Positions 1-6,852 are shown, numbered from the stretch's first letter. The stretch is DNA of 14,833 nt from Oscillospiraceae bacterium (GCA_031264545.1 JAISDV010000122.1:1-14833), one strand, 5' to 3'. Translations and numbers: made by a program. Notes: generated from the letters alone by a model not told the origin.

Positions 1-832
1 TGATCTTGGGGCCGAACAGCCCCGCCACGCTCGCCACTGCCGACAGCAGCAGGGCGGCGGCCATTTTGCCCTCGACATTGGTGCCGATGGGCAGGCCGAA
101 TTCCTCACCGAGGGTCGCGCGGATGGAGGGCGCGGTCTGGACGATGACGCGTTTTTCGGGGTCGGCAAGGGCCGCCCAGACCTCGTCAGTCTGATCCTTT
201 TCACGGAGCGCGCCGGTAGGGCAGGCGACGATGCACTGGCCGCAGGAGACGCAGGCCACGCTGTTCAGCGGCGCGTCGAAGGCTGAGCCGATATGGGTAT
301 CGAAGCCGCGTTTGTTCACGCCGATGACGGCCGCGTCCTGCAGCTTGTCGCAGACGGCGGTACAGCGGCGGCAGAGGATGCACTTGGCGTTGTCCCGCAC
401 CATATGGGTCGCGGATTCGTCAAGAGTCGAGGGCGTGACGGCGCCGTCATAGACGCCCTCGTCGTCAACGCCGTAGTCCTTGCAGAGCTTCTGCAGCTCA
501 CAGGAGCCGGAGCGCACGCAGCTCAGGCACTCGCGGCGGTGGTTTGAAAGCAGGAGCTGAAGGTTCGTTTTGCGGGCGTCGAAGACGCGCTTTGAGTTGG
601 TAACGACCTCCATGCCCTCGCTGACCGGGAAAACACAGGCCGCGTTGAGCTTGGGCGAACCCTTGATTTCAACGACGCACATGCGGCAGGCGCCGATTTC
701 ATTGATGTCCTTCAGGTAGCAGAGAGTGGGAATGTCGATATGCGCCTCACGGGCGGCCTGAAGAATTGTTGTGCCTTCGGGAACGGATACAGGCAGCTTG
801 TTTATTTTAAGATTGATCATTTTGGCTTCCAT
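1..832 (-). CDS. hndD: NAD(P)-linked [FeFe]-hydrogenase catalytic subunit HndD/HydA, C-terminal part outside window
   Basis: Catalytic subunit of a multimeric cytoplasmic [FeFe]-hydrogenase that reduces protons or oxidises H2 using electrons from NAD(P)H and ferredoxin. The 277 visible residues carry the full N-terminal relay: a plant-type [2Fe-2S] domain (C38, C49, C52, C66), a His-Cys3 [4Fe-4S] site (H98, C102, C105, C111) and two CxxCxxCxxxC clusters (C151-C161, C194-C204). The H-cluster domain begins with VQTAPSIRATLGEEFG; the H-cluster motifs lie beyond the edge. The ATG at 832 is chosen because AGGAGG lies 8 nt upstream (841-846). It is the last visible gene of the hnd operon, 18 nt after hndC. 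Oddity: after GKMAAAL (about residue 262, the last ~49 bases) the translation no longer resembles the usual RRLGFDKVFDT-type sequence, although the frame stays open. Family assignment is secure; the extreme visible C-terminus is not. Confidence 0.93.
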   Translation of the reverse strand, partial: MEAKMINLKINKLPVSVPEGTTILQAAREAHIDIPTLCYLKDINEIGACRMCVVEIKGSPKLNAACVFPVSEGMEVVTNSKRVFDARKTNLQLLLSNHRRECLSCVRSGSCELQKLCKDYGVDDEGVYDGAVTPSTLDESATHMVRDNAKCILCRRCTAVCDKLQDAAVIGVNKRGFDTHIGSAFDAPLNSVACVSCGQCIVACPTGALREKDQTDEVWAALADPEKRVIVQTAPSIRATLGEEFGLPIGTNVEGKMAAALLLSAVASVAGLFGPKI

Positions 833-850
833 ATCAGGTTCCTCCTCTCC

Positions 851-2638
851 TTATCTCCTGTATATTGCGGCAAATTTGCAGCTGTCGATGCAGGCGCCGC
901 ACTTGATGCACTTGGCAGTGTCGATAACATGGGGCTTTTTGAGCTCGCCGGAGATGGCGTTTGTCGGGCAATTGCGCGCGCAGAGCGTGCAGCCGCGGCA
1001 CTTTTCGGGGTCGATGGTATAGCTGAGCAGCTTTTTGCAGACGCCGGCGGGACAGCGCTTTTCGCGCACATGCGCATCATACTCGTCACGGAAATAGCGC
1101 AGCGTGGACAGAACGGGGTTCGGCGCCGTCTGGCCGAGGCCGCAGAGGGCGTTTTCCTTGATGAAATAGCAGAGGCCTTCGAGCGTATCGAGATCCTCCG
1201 GCACCGCCTGGCCGGCGGTGATCTTCTCTAGGATCTCCAGCATACGCCGGATTCCGACACGGCAGGGCGTGCACTTTCCGCAGCTCTCGTCGACGGTGAA
1301 TTCGAGGAAGAACTTTGCGATGTCGACCATACAGTTGTCCTCGTCCATGACGATCATGCCGCCGGAGCCCATGATCGAGCCGATGGCCGTCAGGTTGTCG
1401 TAGTCGACGGGAATATCGAGATGCTGGGCGGGGATGCAGCCGCCGGAGGGACCGCCGGTCTGCACGGCCTTGAACTTTTTGCCGTCGGGGATTCCGCCGC
1501 CGATCTCCTCGATGATCTCGCGCAGGGTCGTACCCATCGGGATCTCGACAAGGCCGGTATGGTTGATCTTGCCGCCGAGAGCGAAGACCTTCGTGCCCTT
1601 GGACTTCTCGGTGCCCATGGCGGCGAACCAGTCCGCGCCGTTCAGGATGATGCGGGGAATGTTCGCGAGTGTCTCGACGTTGTTGATGATGGTGGGTTTT
1701 CCGAACAGGCCCTTGACTGCCGGGAAGGGCGGGCGGGGGCGCGGGTCGCCGCGCCTGCCCTCGATGGAGTTGAGCAGCGCCGTTTCCTCGCCGCAGACGA
1801 AAGCGCCCGCGCCGAGACGGATATCCACGTCGAAGTCAAAGCCGGAGCCGAGGATATTCCCGCCCAGCAGGCCGGTTTCACGCGCCTGGGCTATGGCAAT
1901 GCGCAGACGCTTGACCGCGATGGGGTACTCCGCGCGGACATAGATGTAACCGTGGGACGCGCCGATGGCGTAGCCCGCGATGGCCATGGCCTCGAGGATG
2001 CAATGGGGATCGCCTTCGAGCACGCTGCGGTCCATGAACGCGCCGGGATCGCCCTCGTCCGCGTTGCAGCAGACATATTTTTCGCCCGCGGGCTGTGCCG
2101 CCGCGAATTTCCATTTGGTGCCGGTGGGGAAACCGCCGCCGCCGCGCCCGCGCAGGCCGCTGTTAAGTATCTCGGCAACGACGTCCTCCGGCTTCATTTC
2201 AGTCAGCACCTTGGCCAGCGCCATGTAGCCGTCGTAGGCCACGTATTCGTTGATGTCCTCCGGATCGATAACGCCGCAGTTCTGGAGCGCGACGCGCTTT
2301 TGCTTGCGGTAGAAATCAGTGCTGTCGAGACTGAGGATGGTGTCCTCCGCGACGGTTTCGGTGTAAAGCAGACGCTTGACGAGACGTCCCTTGAGCAGAT
2401 GCTCGGTGACGATCTCCTTCACGTCCTCCGCTCCGACCTGGGAGTAGAACGCGCCTTCGGGATAGACGACGACCACGGGGCCGAGCGCGCACAGGCCGAA
2501 ACAGCCTGTTTTGATAACCTTTACCTCGTCGCCGAGGCCGGCGGCGGCAAGCTCGGACTCAAAAAGCGTATAAAGCTTATCGCTGCCCGAGGAATGGCAG
2601 CCGGTGCCTCCGCAAACGAGGATGTGAGAGCGAACCAT
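851..2638 (-). CDS. hndC: NuoF-like NAD(P)H/FMN subunit of the hydrogenase (HndC/HydB)
   Basis: Flavoprotein subunit that takes electrons from or gives them to NAD(P)H through FMN and passes them on to HndD; in HydABC/HndABCD complexes this subunit is central to electron bifurcation. At 595 aa it has the normal composite layout: an N-terminal thioredoxin-like [2Fe-2S] domain (C9, C14, C46, C50), the FMN/NAD domain with the glycine loop GLRGRGGGGFP (161-171) and a GAGAFVCGEETAL motif, a [4Fe-4S] site (SCGKCTPC: C453, C456, C459, plus C499), and two C-terminal ferredoxin clusters (C547/550/553/557 and C577/580/583/587). The ATG at 2638 follows AGGAGG. The gene starts 13 nt after hndB and stops 18 nt before hndD, so it is cotranscribed. 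Whether NAD or NADP is used cannot be read from the sequence. Confidence 0.96.
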   Translation of the reverse strand: MVRSHILVCGGTGCHSSGSDKLYTLFESELAAAGLGDEVKVIKTGCFGLCALGPVVVVYPEGAFYSQVGAEDVKEIVTEHLLKGRLVKRLLYTETVAEDTILSLDSTDFYRKQKRVALQNCGVIDPEDINEYVAYDGYMALAKVLTEMKPEDVVAEILNSGLRGRGGGGFPTGTKWKFAAAQPAGEKYVCCNADEGDPGAFMDRSVLEGDPHCILEAMAIAGYAIGASHGYIYVRAEYPIAVKRLRIAIAQARETGLLGGNILGSGFDFDVDIRLGAGAFVCGEETALLNSIEGRRGDPRPRPPFPAVKGLFGKPTIINNVETLANIPRIILNGADWFAAMGTEKSKGTKVFALGGKINHTGLVEIPMGTTLREIIEEIGGGIPDGKKFKAVQTGGPSGGCIPAQHLDIPVDYDNLTAIGSIMGSGGMIVMDEDNCMVDIAKFFLEFTVDESCGKCTPCRVGIRRMLEILEKITAGQAVPEDLDTLEGLCYFIKENALCGLGQTAPNPVLSTLRYFRDEYDAHVREKRCPAGVCKKLLSYTIDPEKCRGCTLCARNCPTNAISGELKKPHVIDTAKCIKCGACIDSCKFAAIYRR

Positions 2639-2651
2639 TTATTTTTACCTC

Positions 2652-3023
2652 CTATTTTGCATTGGCACCGATGGTGTACTCGACCACGGGCGTGCCGTTG
2701 ACCACGTGCTGCGCGACGATTCTGGGAACCTTTTCCGGCGTCACGTAGACATAGGTCGTTTTTTCGCCGCCTTCGCCGTAGATCTCGACCACCGGCTCGA
2801 ACTGACAGATGCCGATACAGCCGGTCTGGGCCACGACGACGTCCGTGAGCTTGCGGGTCTCGATTTCCTTGATAAACGCGGCAAAGACGGGACGCGCGCC
2901 CGCCGCGATACCGCAGGTCGCCATGCCGACGACGACCCGCATCCGGTGCCCGCCGTCCTTACGGACACCGATTTTGGTTTTCATTTCGTCGCGCAAGGCC
3001 TGTAGTTCTGCTAAACTCTTCAT
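2652..3023 (-). CDS. hndB: Thioredoxin-like [2Fe-2S] ferredoxin subunit HndB
   Basis: Small (123 aa) electron-transfer subunit of the HndABCD-type hydrogenase. After a short helical N-terminus there is a thioredoxin-like ferredoxin fold with MATCGIAAGA (C37) and TGCIGIC (C69, C73) followed by EPVVEI. This matches the HndB family rather than NuoE, which carries four clearly spaced cysteines. Only three cysteines are present, so one cluster ligand is unassigned; I recall this as usual for the family but cannot check it here. The gene lies 41 nt downstream of the ATPase gene and 13 nt upstream of hndC. The start has an AGGAAG-type ribosome site just upstream (minus strand, about 3030-3036). The product is cytoplasmic, with no signal or membrane segment. 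Confidence 0.9.
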   Translation of the reverse strand: MKSLAELQALRDEMKTKIGVRKDGGHRMRVVVGMATCGIAAGARPVFAAFIKEIETRKLTDVVVAQTGCIGICQFEPVVEIYGEGGEKTTYVYVTPEKVPRIVAQHVVNGTPVVEYTIGANAK

Positions 3024-3064
3024 CTTGGGCTTCCTCCTGTGTCAGTGGATCCGCGCGGAGCGGA

Positions 3065-3634
3065 TCAAATTGTTGAATCAGTTCCCCGGGCCGAAAGCAG
3101 CGCCGAGGTGTTTTCCGCCAAAAATTCACGGATGAATCCGGAGACCTGGGGGTCGTTAAGCGCGATCCCGTCGAGAATACGGCGGAAATCCCGCGTGTCC
3201 AGCTGCATCTCGCTGTCTTCAAAGCGGCGGGTATAGACAAAATCGATATGGGGATTCGCGTGGATGAGCGCCGCTACCGTCTCATTGATGTCGCCGAGCG
3301 GCATCAGATCAACGCTTGAAGCGATAAAGTCTGCCCGGACGGCCGTGCCCTGTCCGGGCGCGCTGTCTATCTCGAAACTGCCGCCCGTCAGCTCCGCGGC
3401 CATTTTGAAAAAAGGCACACCAAGGCCGACTCTGCGGGTGGTACGGGTGGTGAAGAAGGGATCTGTCACGTTCTTCAGCTGTTCCGGCGTCATTCCGCAG
3501 CCGTTGTCCCTTATCGTAACGGAGAGGCGGTCCGCGCCGGACTGCTCGGTGATCGTTATTTCGATCAGCGACGCGCCCGCGCGCACGGCGTTTTCCGCGA
3601 CGTCCAGAATATTCATGGAAAGCTCCTGCATCAT
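3065..3634 (-). CDS. Stand-alone GHKL (HATPase_c) ATPase inside the hydrogenase operon
   Basis: A 189-aa protein with a histidine-kinase-like ATPase fold but no phosphoacceptor helix domain, sensor or membrane segment. Visible motifs are the N-box LDVAENAVRAGAS (E14, N15), the G1 box DNGCGM (43-48), the DPFFTTR segment, and a G2-like GLGVPFFKMAAELTGG. The last ~80 residues match nothing I recognise. The ATG at 3634 is preferred over the next codon (also ATG) because GGAGG at 3642-3646 is spaced 7 nt from it. It lies between hndA and hndB, an arrangement I recall from other clostridial NADH-dependent hydrogenase operons. No catalytic role in H2 chemistry is expected. Inference: it regulates the complex, or forms a partner-switch or kinase-like pair with the sensor operon opposite. 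Function unknown. Confidence 0.85.
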   Translation of the reverse strand: MMQELSMNILDVAENAVRAGASLIEITITEQSGADRLSVTIRDNGCGMTPEQLKNVTDPFFTTRTTRRVGLGVPFFKMAAELTGGSFEIDSAPGQGTAVRADFIASSVDLMPLGDINETVAALIHANPHIDFVYTRRFEDSEMQLDTRDFRRILDGIALNDPQVSGFIREFLAENTSALLSARGTDSTI

Positions 3635-3681
3635 GGGCTTGCCTCCGAGGTCCGGTGTGTGAATCCGGCGCGCACAGTCTC

Positions 3682-3715
3682 AGAACCTGTATTCCGCGTT
3701 CTGAATTCAGGTTCT
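3682..3715. repeat. Intercistronic hairpin between hndA and the ATPase gene
   Basis: Two 13-nt arms (3682-3694 and 3703-3715) are inverted copies with one mismatch, separated by an 8-nt loop. On the minus-strand transcript the stem begins at the hndA stop codon and ends about 36 nt before the ribosome site of the next gene. There is no U-run after it, so a simple intrinsic terminator is unlikely; mRNA processing, 3'-end protection or partial attenuation would fit. The arm AGAACCTGTATTC agrees with the outer end of the inverted-repeat element at 4319-4484 (AGAACCAGTATAC) at 11 of 13 positions. Confidence 0.7.
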
Positions 3716-4206
3716 TAGTCGCATTTCTTAAGTATGCCGTCGATCTGATCCGGCGTGACCTTCCCGTAAACGTCCTCGTTGATGCTGAGAACGGGCGCCA
3801 GTCCGCAAGCGCCCATACAGCGGCAGGCGTCGAGGGAAAACTTGCCGTCGGCCGTACAGCCGCCGTCCTCAACGCCGAGCTTTTCCTTGATTTTGCTGTA
3901 GATCTCTCCCGCGCCCTTGACATAACAGGCGGTTCCGAGACAAACGGAAATGGCGTATTTTCCTTTTGGGCTGAAAGTGAACTGCGAATAAAATGTGGCC
4001 ACGCTGTAGACGCTTTCGGGTGAAATATCCAGCTCGGAAGCGATGACCTCGAGCGACGCTTCCGGCAGATAGCCGTAGATTTCCTGAGCGGCCTGCAAAA
4101 TCTGCACAAGCGAATGTCCGCCGTGCAGGGCCGCAATACTCTCACGCAGCTTTTTGTCCTGTTCGGGGGTCCCGACAGACGCAATGGTGCATGCTTTGCT
4201 TGACAT
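3715..4206 (-). CDS. hndA: NuoE-like [2Fe-2S] subunit of the hydrogenase (HndA/HydC)
   Basis: First gene of the hydrogenase operon; 163 aa, the usual size of NuoE/HndA subunits. An N-terminal helical domain (about 15-75, with the QEIYGYLPE and VATFYSQF segments typical of NuoE) precedes a thioredoxin-like [2Fe-2S] domain with ligands C89 and C94 (VCLGTACYVKG) and C130 and C134 (CRCMGAC). The protein carries electrons within the NAD(P)H module formed with HndC. The ATG at 4206 is supported by GGAGG at 4216-4220, 9 nt upstream. The promoter should lie in the divergent region upstream, where inverted repeats are present; I could not place a convincing -35/-10 pair on this strand. A hairpin begins at its stop codon. 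Confidence 0.95.
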   Translation of the reverse strand: MSSKACTIASVGTPEQDKKLRESIAALHGGHSLVQILQAAQEIYGYLPEASLEVIASELDISPESVYSVATFYSQFTFSPKGKYAISVCLGTACYVKGAGEIYSKIKEKLGVEDGGCTADGKFSLDACRCMGACGLAPVLSINEDVYGKVTPDQIDGILKKCD

Positions 4207-4241
4207 TTGCGATTTCCTCCAGTTTTTTGAATGGTGTTTTT

Positions 4242-4300
4242 TATAACGAACGCTATAACAAAGCCGGGATTCCCCCGAAAGTTCGTTATAGCAGCGCTAT
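4242..4300. promoter_or_regulatory. Inverted-repeat cluster upstream of hndA, possible operator
   Basis: TATAACGAAC at 4242-4251 is repeated in inverted form at 4281-4290 (10/10). GCTATAAC at 4252-4259 is likewise inverted at 4285-4292, and a third small palindrome, ATAGC-AGC-GCTAT, lies at 4288-4300. The cluster starts about 35 bp upstream of the hndA start codon, where an operator or an untranslated-leader hairpin would sit. There is no U-run for a terminator. The regulator is unknown; the half-sites do not match the clostridial Rex consensus. Confidence 0.45.
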
Positions 4301-4318
4301 TTTTGATGTCCGGAGCTG

Positions 4319-4484
4319 TTAGAACCAGTATACACAGCGGGAAACGCTGTCTGAGCGGACATTGTTCCGCCGCTCCGCGTTAAATTTCTTTGAAGTACAT
4401 CAAGTATTCCCGCAAAAATTTGCCTTGCCCGGCGAAAAAATGTCCCGCTTATCCGCCATTCCCCGCTGTGTATACTGGTTCTAA
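4319..4484. mobile_element. Probable MITE: 166-bp element with 25/26-bp terminal inverted repeats
   Basis: The left end (4319-4343, TTAGAACCAGTATACACAGC then GGGAA) and right end (4459-4484) are perfect inverted copies apart from one extra G in the right arm. If the outer TA on each side (4320-4321 and 4482-4483) is a target duplication, the element is 160 bp beginning GAACCAG, with the TA target preference of IS630/Tc1-mariner elements. The interior has no coding sequence; it contains a small dyad (GAGCGG...CCGC) and is unlike its flanks. It lies between the hnd operon and the divergent sensor operon. A large regulatory hairpin is the alternative reading; arms this long and this well conserved around a 115-nt interior favour a transposable element. 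Confidence 0.6.
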
Positions 4485-4561
4485 AAACAGCCGTTTGTCA
4501 TGGGTGCAGCTAAAGAATATTGGTCGTAACGGGATGTCAAAAGGTGTTCGCCATCTGCCGA

Positions 4562-4590
4562 TTGTGCAAAAAAATAAACTGTGGTATAAT
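4562..4590 (+). promoter_or_regulatory. Sigma-A promoter of the sensor operon
   Basis: A -35 box TTGTGC (4562-4567), a 17-bp spacer and a perfect -10 box TATAAT (4585-4590) preceded by TG one base upstream (extended -10). Transcription would start near 4597, giving a leader of about 127 nt before the first DRTGG gene. It is the only strong promoter-like sequence found on this strand in the intergenic region, and it lies just outside the inverted-repeat element. Confidence 0.85.
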
Positions 4591-4723
4591 TGAACCGGCT
4601 ACGGGACTTGCCTTAAAATGTCTGCCGGCGGTCGGGGCGCGGCGCCTTTCGGTGCGGTGAACGGCTTCGCGGCCGGCCGAACATCAGCCATAAAAACAAC
4701 TTTTTGTTTCGGAGGAACGAACG
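4591..4723 (+). other. GC-rich 5' leader of the sensor operon
   Basis: The untranslated stretch between promoter and first gene contains several self-complementary GC blocks: GCCGGC at 4624-4629 can pair with GCCGGC at 4672-4677, and GCGCC (4642-4646) with GGTGC (4651-4655) around a TTTC loop. No known riboswitch was recognised and no leader peptide is convincing. GGAGG at 4711-4715 is the ribosome site of the first gene. Confidence 0.35.
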
Positions 4724-5071
4724 ATGCTCATTAAGGAGATCAGGGATGCGCTTGGCGCAGAGCTTCTCTCAGGCGAGGACCTTCTTGATGTGGAGGTCCA
4801 CACAGCCTGCGGCAGCGATATGATGAGCGACGTGCTCGCTTTTGTGAAAGACCAGGCCGTACTGATTACGGGCCTTCTCAACCAGCAGACGATAAGGACC
4901 GCCGCCATGATGGACATGGTCTGTGTCGTTTTCGTTCGGGGCAAGGTGCCCGGAACGGATATCATCGAGGCTGCGAGAGAGAACGGGATCGCCGTTCTTT
5001 CGACTGATCACCGGATGTTCACAGCCTGTGGGCTGCTGTATCAGGCGGGGCTGGACGGGGGTTGTCTGTAA
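4724..5071 (+). CDS. DRTGG-domain protein, first gene of the sensor operon
   Basis: A 115-aa cytoplasmic protein made almost entirely of a DRTGG domain (PF07085 type), a small alpha/beta fold also found in phosphotransacetylase N-termini and in CBS-domain proteins. Visible landmarks are the CGSDMMSDVLAF segment, the hydrophobic strand AVLITGL, IRTAAMMDMVCVVFVRGKVP, and LSTDHRMFTACGLLY. It has no attached kinase, CBS or enzyme domain. The start is supported by GGAGG 8 nt upstream. The next gene follows after one base, so the two are translationally linked. DRTGG genes of this kind commonly accompany clostridial [FeFe]-hydrogenase genes (recalled, not checked), but their ligand is not established. 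A nucleotide- or partner-binding adaptor role is inference. Confidence 0.85.
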   Translation: MLIKEIRDALGAELLSGEDLLDVEVHTACGSDMMSDVLAFVKDQAVLITGLLNQQTIRTAAMMDMVCVVFVRGKVPGTDIIEAARENGIAVLSTDHRMFTACGLLYQAGLDGGCL

Positions 5072-5072
5072 C

Positions 5073-5501
5073 ATGAGCGAAAACGGCCTGCACTACCGTT
5101 TTATCGTCCCCGGGGACGATTTTGCACGGGCGGGGACGGCGTCCGGCGCGGTAAAAAAGACGCTTAAGCAGCTTGGGATCGCCCCGGAAACGGTCAGGAA
5201 ATTTTCCATTTCCCTGTACGAGGGAGAAATCAATATGGTCATCCACGCGGGCGGCGGCGAGATCGACGTTTACATAGACGACGAGCAAGTCTCCGCGGTG
5301 CTGGTCGATCACGGGCCGGGTATTCCGGATGTGGGCCTTGCCATGCAGGAGGGCTGGTCGACGGCCTCCGAACAGGTGCGGGGGCTGGGCTTCGGGGCCG
5401 GCATGGGGTTGCCGAACATGAAAAAATATTCCGACGAGTTGGAGATCGACAGCGTCGTCGGCACGGGAACCACGGTCACGATCACAGTCAGGCTCGCGTA
5501 G
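5073..5501 (+). CDS. RsbW/SpoIIAB-like anti-sigma-type ATPase
   Basis: A 142-aa stand-alone GHKL ATPase of the serine-kinase/anti-sigma type. The N-box is EGEINMVIHAGG (E50, N54, H58), G1 is DHGPGI (79-84), the switch segment is AMQEGWSTAS, and the G2 box is GFGAGMGLPNMKKYSD (106 onward), followed by VGTGTTV. The spacing and the EGWSTA...GFGAGMGL signature match the RsbW/RsbT-like group rather than two-component kinases. The ATG at 5073 begins one base after the preceding stop, with a weak GGGG-type ribosome site, consistent with coupled translation. No sigma factor or anti-anti-sigma (STAS) gene is nearby, so its phosphorylation or binding partner is unknown; the DRTGG and hydrogenase-like neighbours are candidates. 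Confidence 0.88.
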   Translation: MSENGLHYRFIVPGDDFARAGTASGAVKKTLKQLGIAPETVRKFSISLYEGEINMVIHAGGGEIDVYIDDEQVSAVLVDHGPGIPDVGLAMQEGWSTASEQVRGLGFGAGMGLPNMKKYSDELEIDSVVGTGTTVTITVRLA

Positions 5502-5524
5502 AAAACGAACTCTGGAGGATGGAA

Positions 5525-6841
5525 ATGTCTGAGTATTTTCACTCCGTGACGCTGGATAAGGATGCCTGCCGGGGCTGCATCACCTGCGTCAAGCGCTGTC
5601 CCACCGAAGCGATCCGGGTGCGAAACGGAAAAGCGCAGATCATCAGGGAACGCTGTATCGATTGCGGCGAGTGTATACGCGTCTGTCCCCATCACGCGAA
5701 GCACGCGATGACCGATCCGCTGAGCGGGACGGAAAGCTTCGCATATAAGGTCGTCCTTCCGCCGCCCTCCCTTTTCGGACAGTATAAGCGGCAGGAGGAT
5801 CTGGAGCTGATACGCTCGGCGCTGCGCGGGCTGGGCTTTGACGCGGTTTATGAGGTCGCGGCCGCCGCCGAGCTGGTTTCGGACGCAACGCGCAGGCTCA
5901 TCGAGAAAGGCGGTCTGAAAAAGCCGGTCATTTCCTCGGCCTGCCCCGCCGTACTGCGGCTGATCCGGATATGCTTTCCGAATCTCCTGGAAAATGTCCT
6001 GCCGCTCTCCGCGCCGATGGAGCTTGCCGCGCGCCTCGCGCGGCAAGAGGCGATGTGGGAGACCGGCCTGCCTGCGGAGAAGATCGGCATCGTGTTCCTC
6101 GCGCCGTGCCCGGCAAAGGTGACCGCTGTCAGAAATCCGATGGGAACGGTAAAAAGCGAGGTTGACCTCGCGGTTTCCGTGGGCGAAATCTATCCCGCGC
6201 TGCTCGCCGCGATGAACAAATGCGCCGAGAGCTACCCGGAGACGGACAGCGCCCAAAGCGGGCGCACGGGCTTAAGCTGGGGCAACAGCGGCGGCGAGGC
6301 CGGCGCGACCTTTACCGTCCGATATCTGGCGGCGGACGGGATCGAAAACGTCATAAACGTGCTGGAAGAAATCGAAGGCGACCGCCTGTCCGACCAGGAC
6401 TTTGTCGAGCTGAGCGCCTGCCCCGCCGGCTGCGTGGGCGGCGTGCTGAATATCGAAAACCCTTACGTCGCCGCGACACGGATCAAGCAGCTGCGCAGTT
6501 ACCGGCCCGTTTCCTGCAACAATATCGCGGGGGAGGAGATACCGGAGCTGCTGTGCTGGGACGCCGCTGTGGAGCCGGTCGCGGCAATGCGCCTCGACCC
6601 CGTGCCCGGGCAATCCCTCGGAATGATGCGCAGGATAGAAGAAATCTGGTCCCGGCTCTACGGGCTGGACTGCGGCTCCTGCGGGGCGCCCTCCTGCCGC
6701 GCGCTGGCGGAGGATATCGTGCTGGGCTATTCCACCGAGGACGCCTGTATCTATCTGCTCAAGGACAAGGTGGACGCGGTGCGGTCGAGCATGCTGTCAC
6801 TGCGGATCGACAGCCGGGAAAAAAGCGCTGAAAAGGGCTGA
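5525..6841 (+). CDS. HydS-like [FeFe]-hydrogenase homologue, putative H2/redox sensor without PAS domain
   Basis: A 438-aa cytoplasmic iron-sulfur protein. Two ferredoxin clusters (C15/18/21/25 and C44/47/50/54) are followed by an Fe-hydrogenase large-subunit domain with all four H-cluster cysteine positions: L1 SSACPAV (C140), L2 APCPAK (C195), L3 ELSACPAGCVGG (C299, C303). A C-terminal [4Fe-4S] domain has C383, C386, C391 and C408. In L1 the proton-transfer Cys of the usual TSCCP is Ala, and the usual Glu after the L2 PCxxK is absent. Sensory (group C, HydS-type) hydrogenases have the same Cys-to-Ala change and the same C-terminal Fe-S domain, but they normally continue into PAS; this one ends about 30 residues after C408. 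The start at 5525 is preferred to ATG 5519 because GGAGG (5514-5518) abuts the latter and is 6 nt from the former. Low H2-turnover sensing is inferred. Confidence 0.9.
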   Translation: MSEYFHSVTLDKDACRGCITCVKRCPTEAIRVRNGKAQIIRERCIDCGECIRVCPHHAKHAMTDPLSGTESFAYKVVLPPPSLFGQYKRQEDLELIRSALRGLGFDAVYEVAAAAELVSDATRRLIEKGGLKKPVISSACPAVLRLIRICFPNLLENVLPLSAPMELAARLARQEAMWETGLPAEKIGIVFLAPCPAKVTAVRNPMGTVKSEVDLAVSVGEIYPALLAAMNKCAESYPETDSAQSGRTGLSWGNSGGEAGATFTVRYLAADGIENVINVLEEIEGDRLSDQDFVELSACPAGCVGGVLNIENPYVAATRIKQLRSYRPVSCNNIAGEEIPELLCWDAAVEPVAAMRLDPVPGQSLGMMRRIEEIWSRLYGLDCGSCGAPSCRALAEDIVLGYSTEDACIYLLKDKVDAVRSSMLSLRIDSREKSAEKG

Positions 6842-6852
6842 AAGGAGCGATT

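Noticed and set aside
1421..2701. A 426-codon open frame on the plus strand opposite hndC
   Set aside because: It is the antisense shadow of a strongly conserved GC-rich gene: low-complexity translation, no ribosome site, no recognisable domain.
4234..4262. A Rex (redox repressor) site upstream of hndA
   Set aside because: TTGTTA and TTATAA-like pieces occur on the minus strand, but the symmetry and spacing of TTGTTAA...TTAACAA are not met.
5309..6256. A 315-codon open frame on the minus strand opposite the HydS-like gene
   Set aside because: The plus-strand product has clear Fe-S motifs in order; the antisense frame has an Arg-rich, featureless translation.
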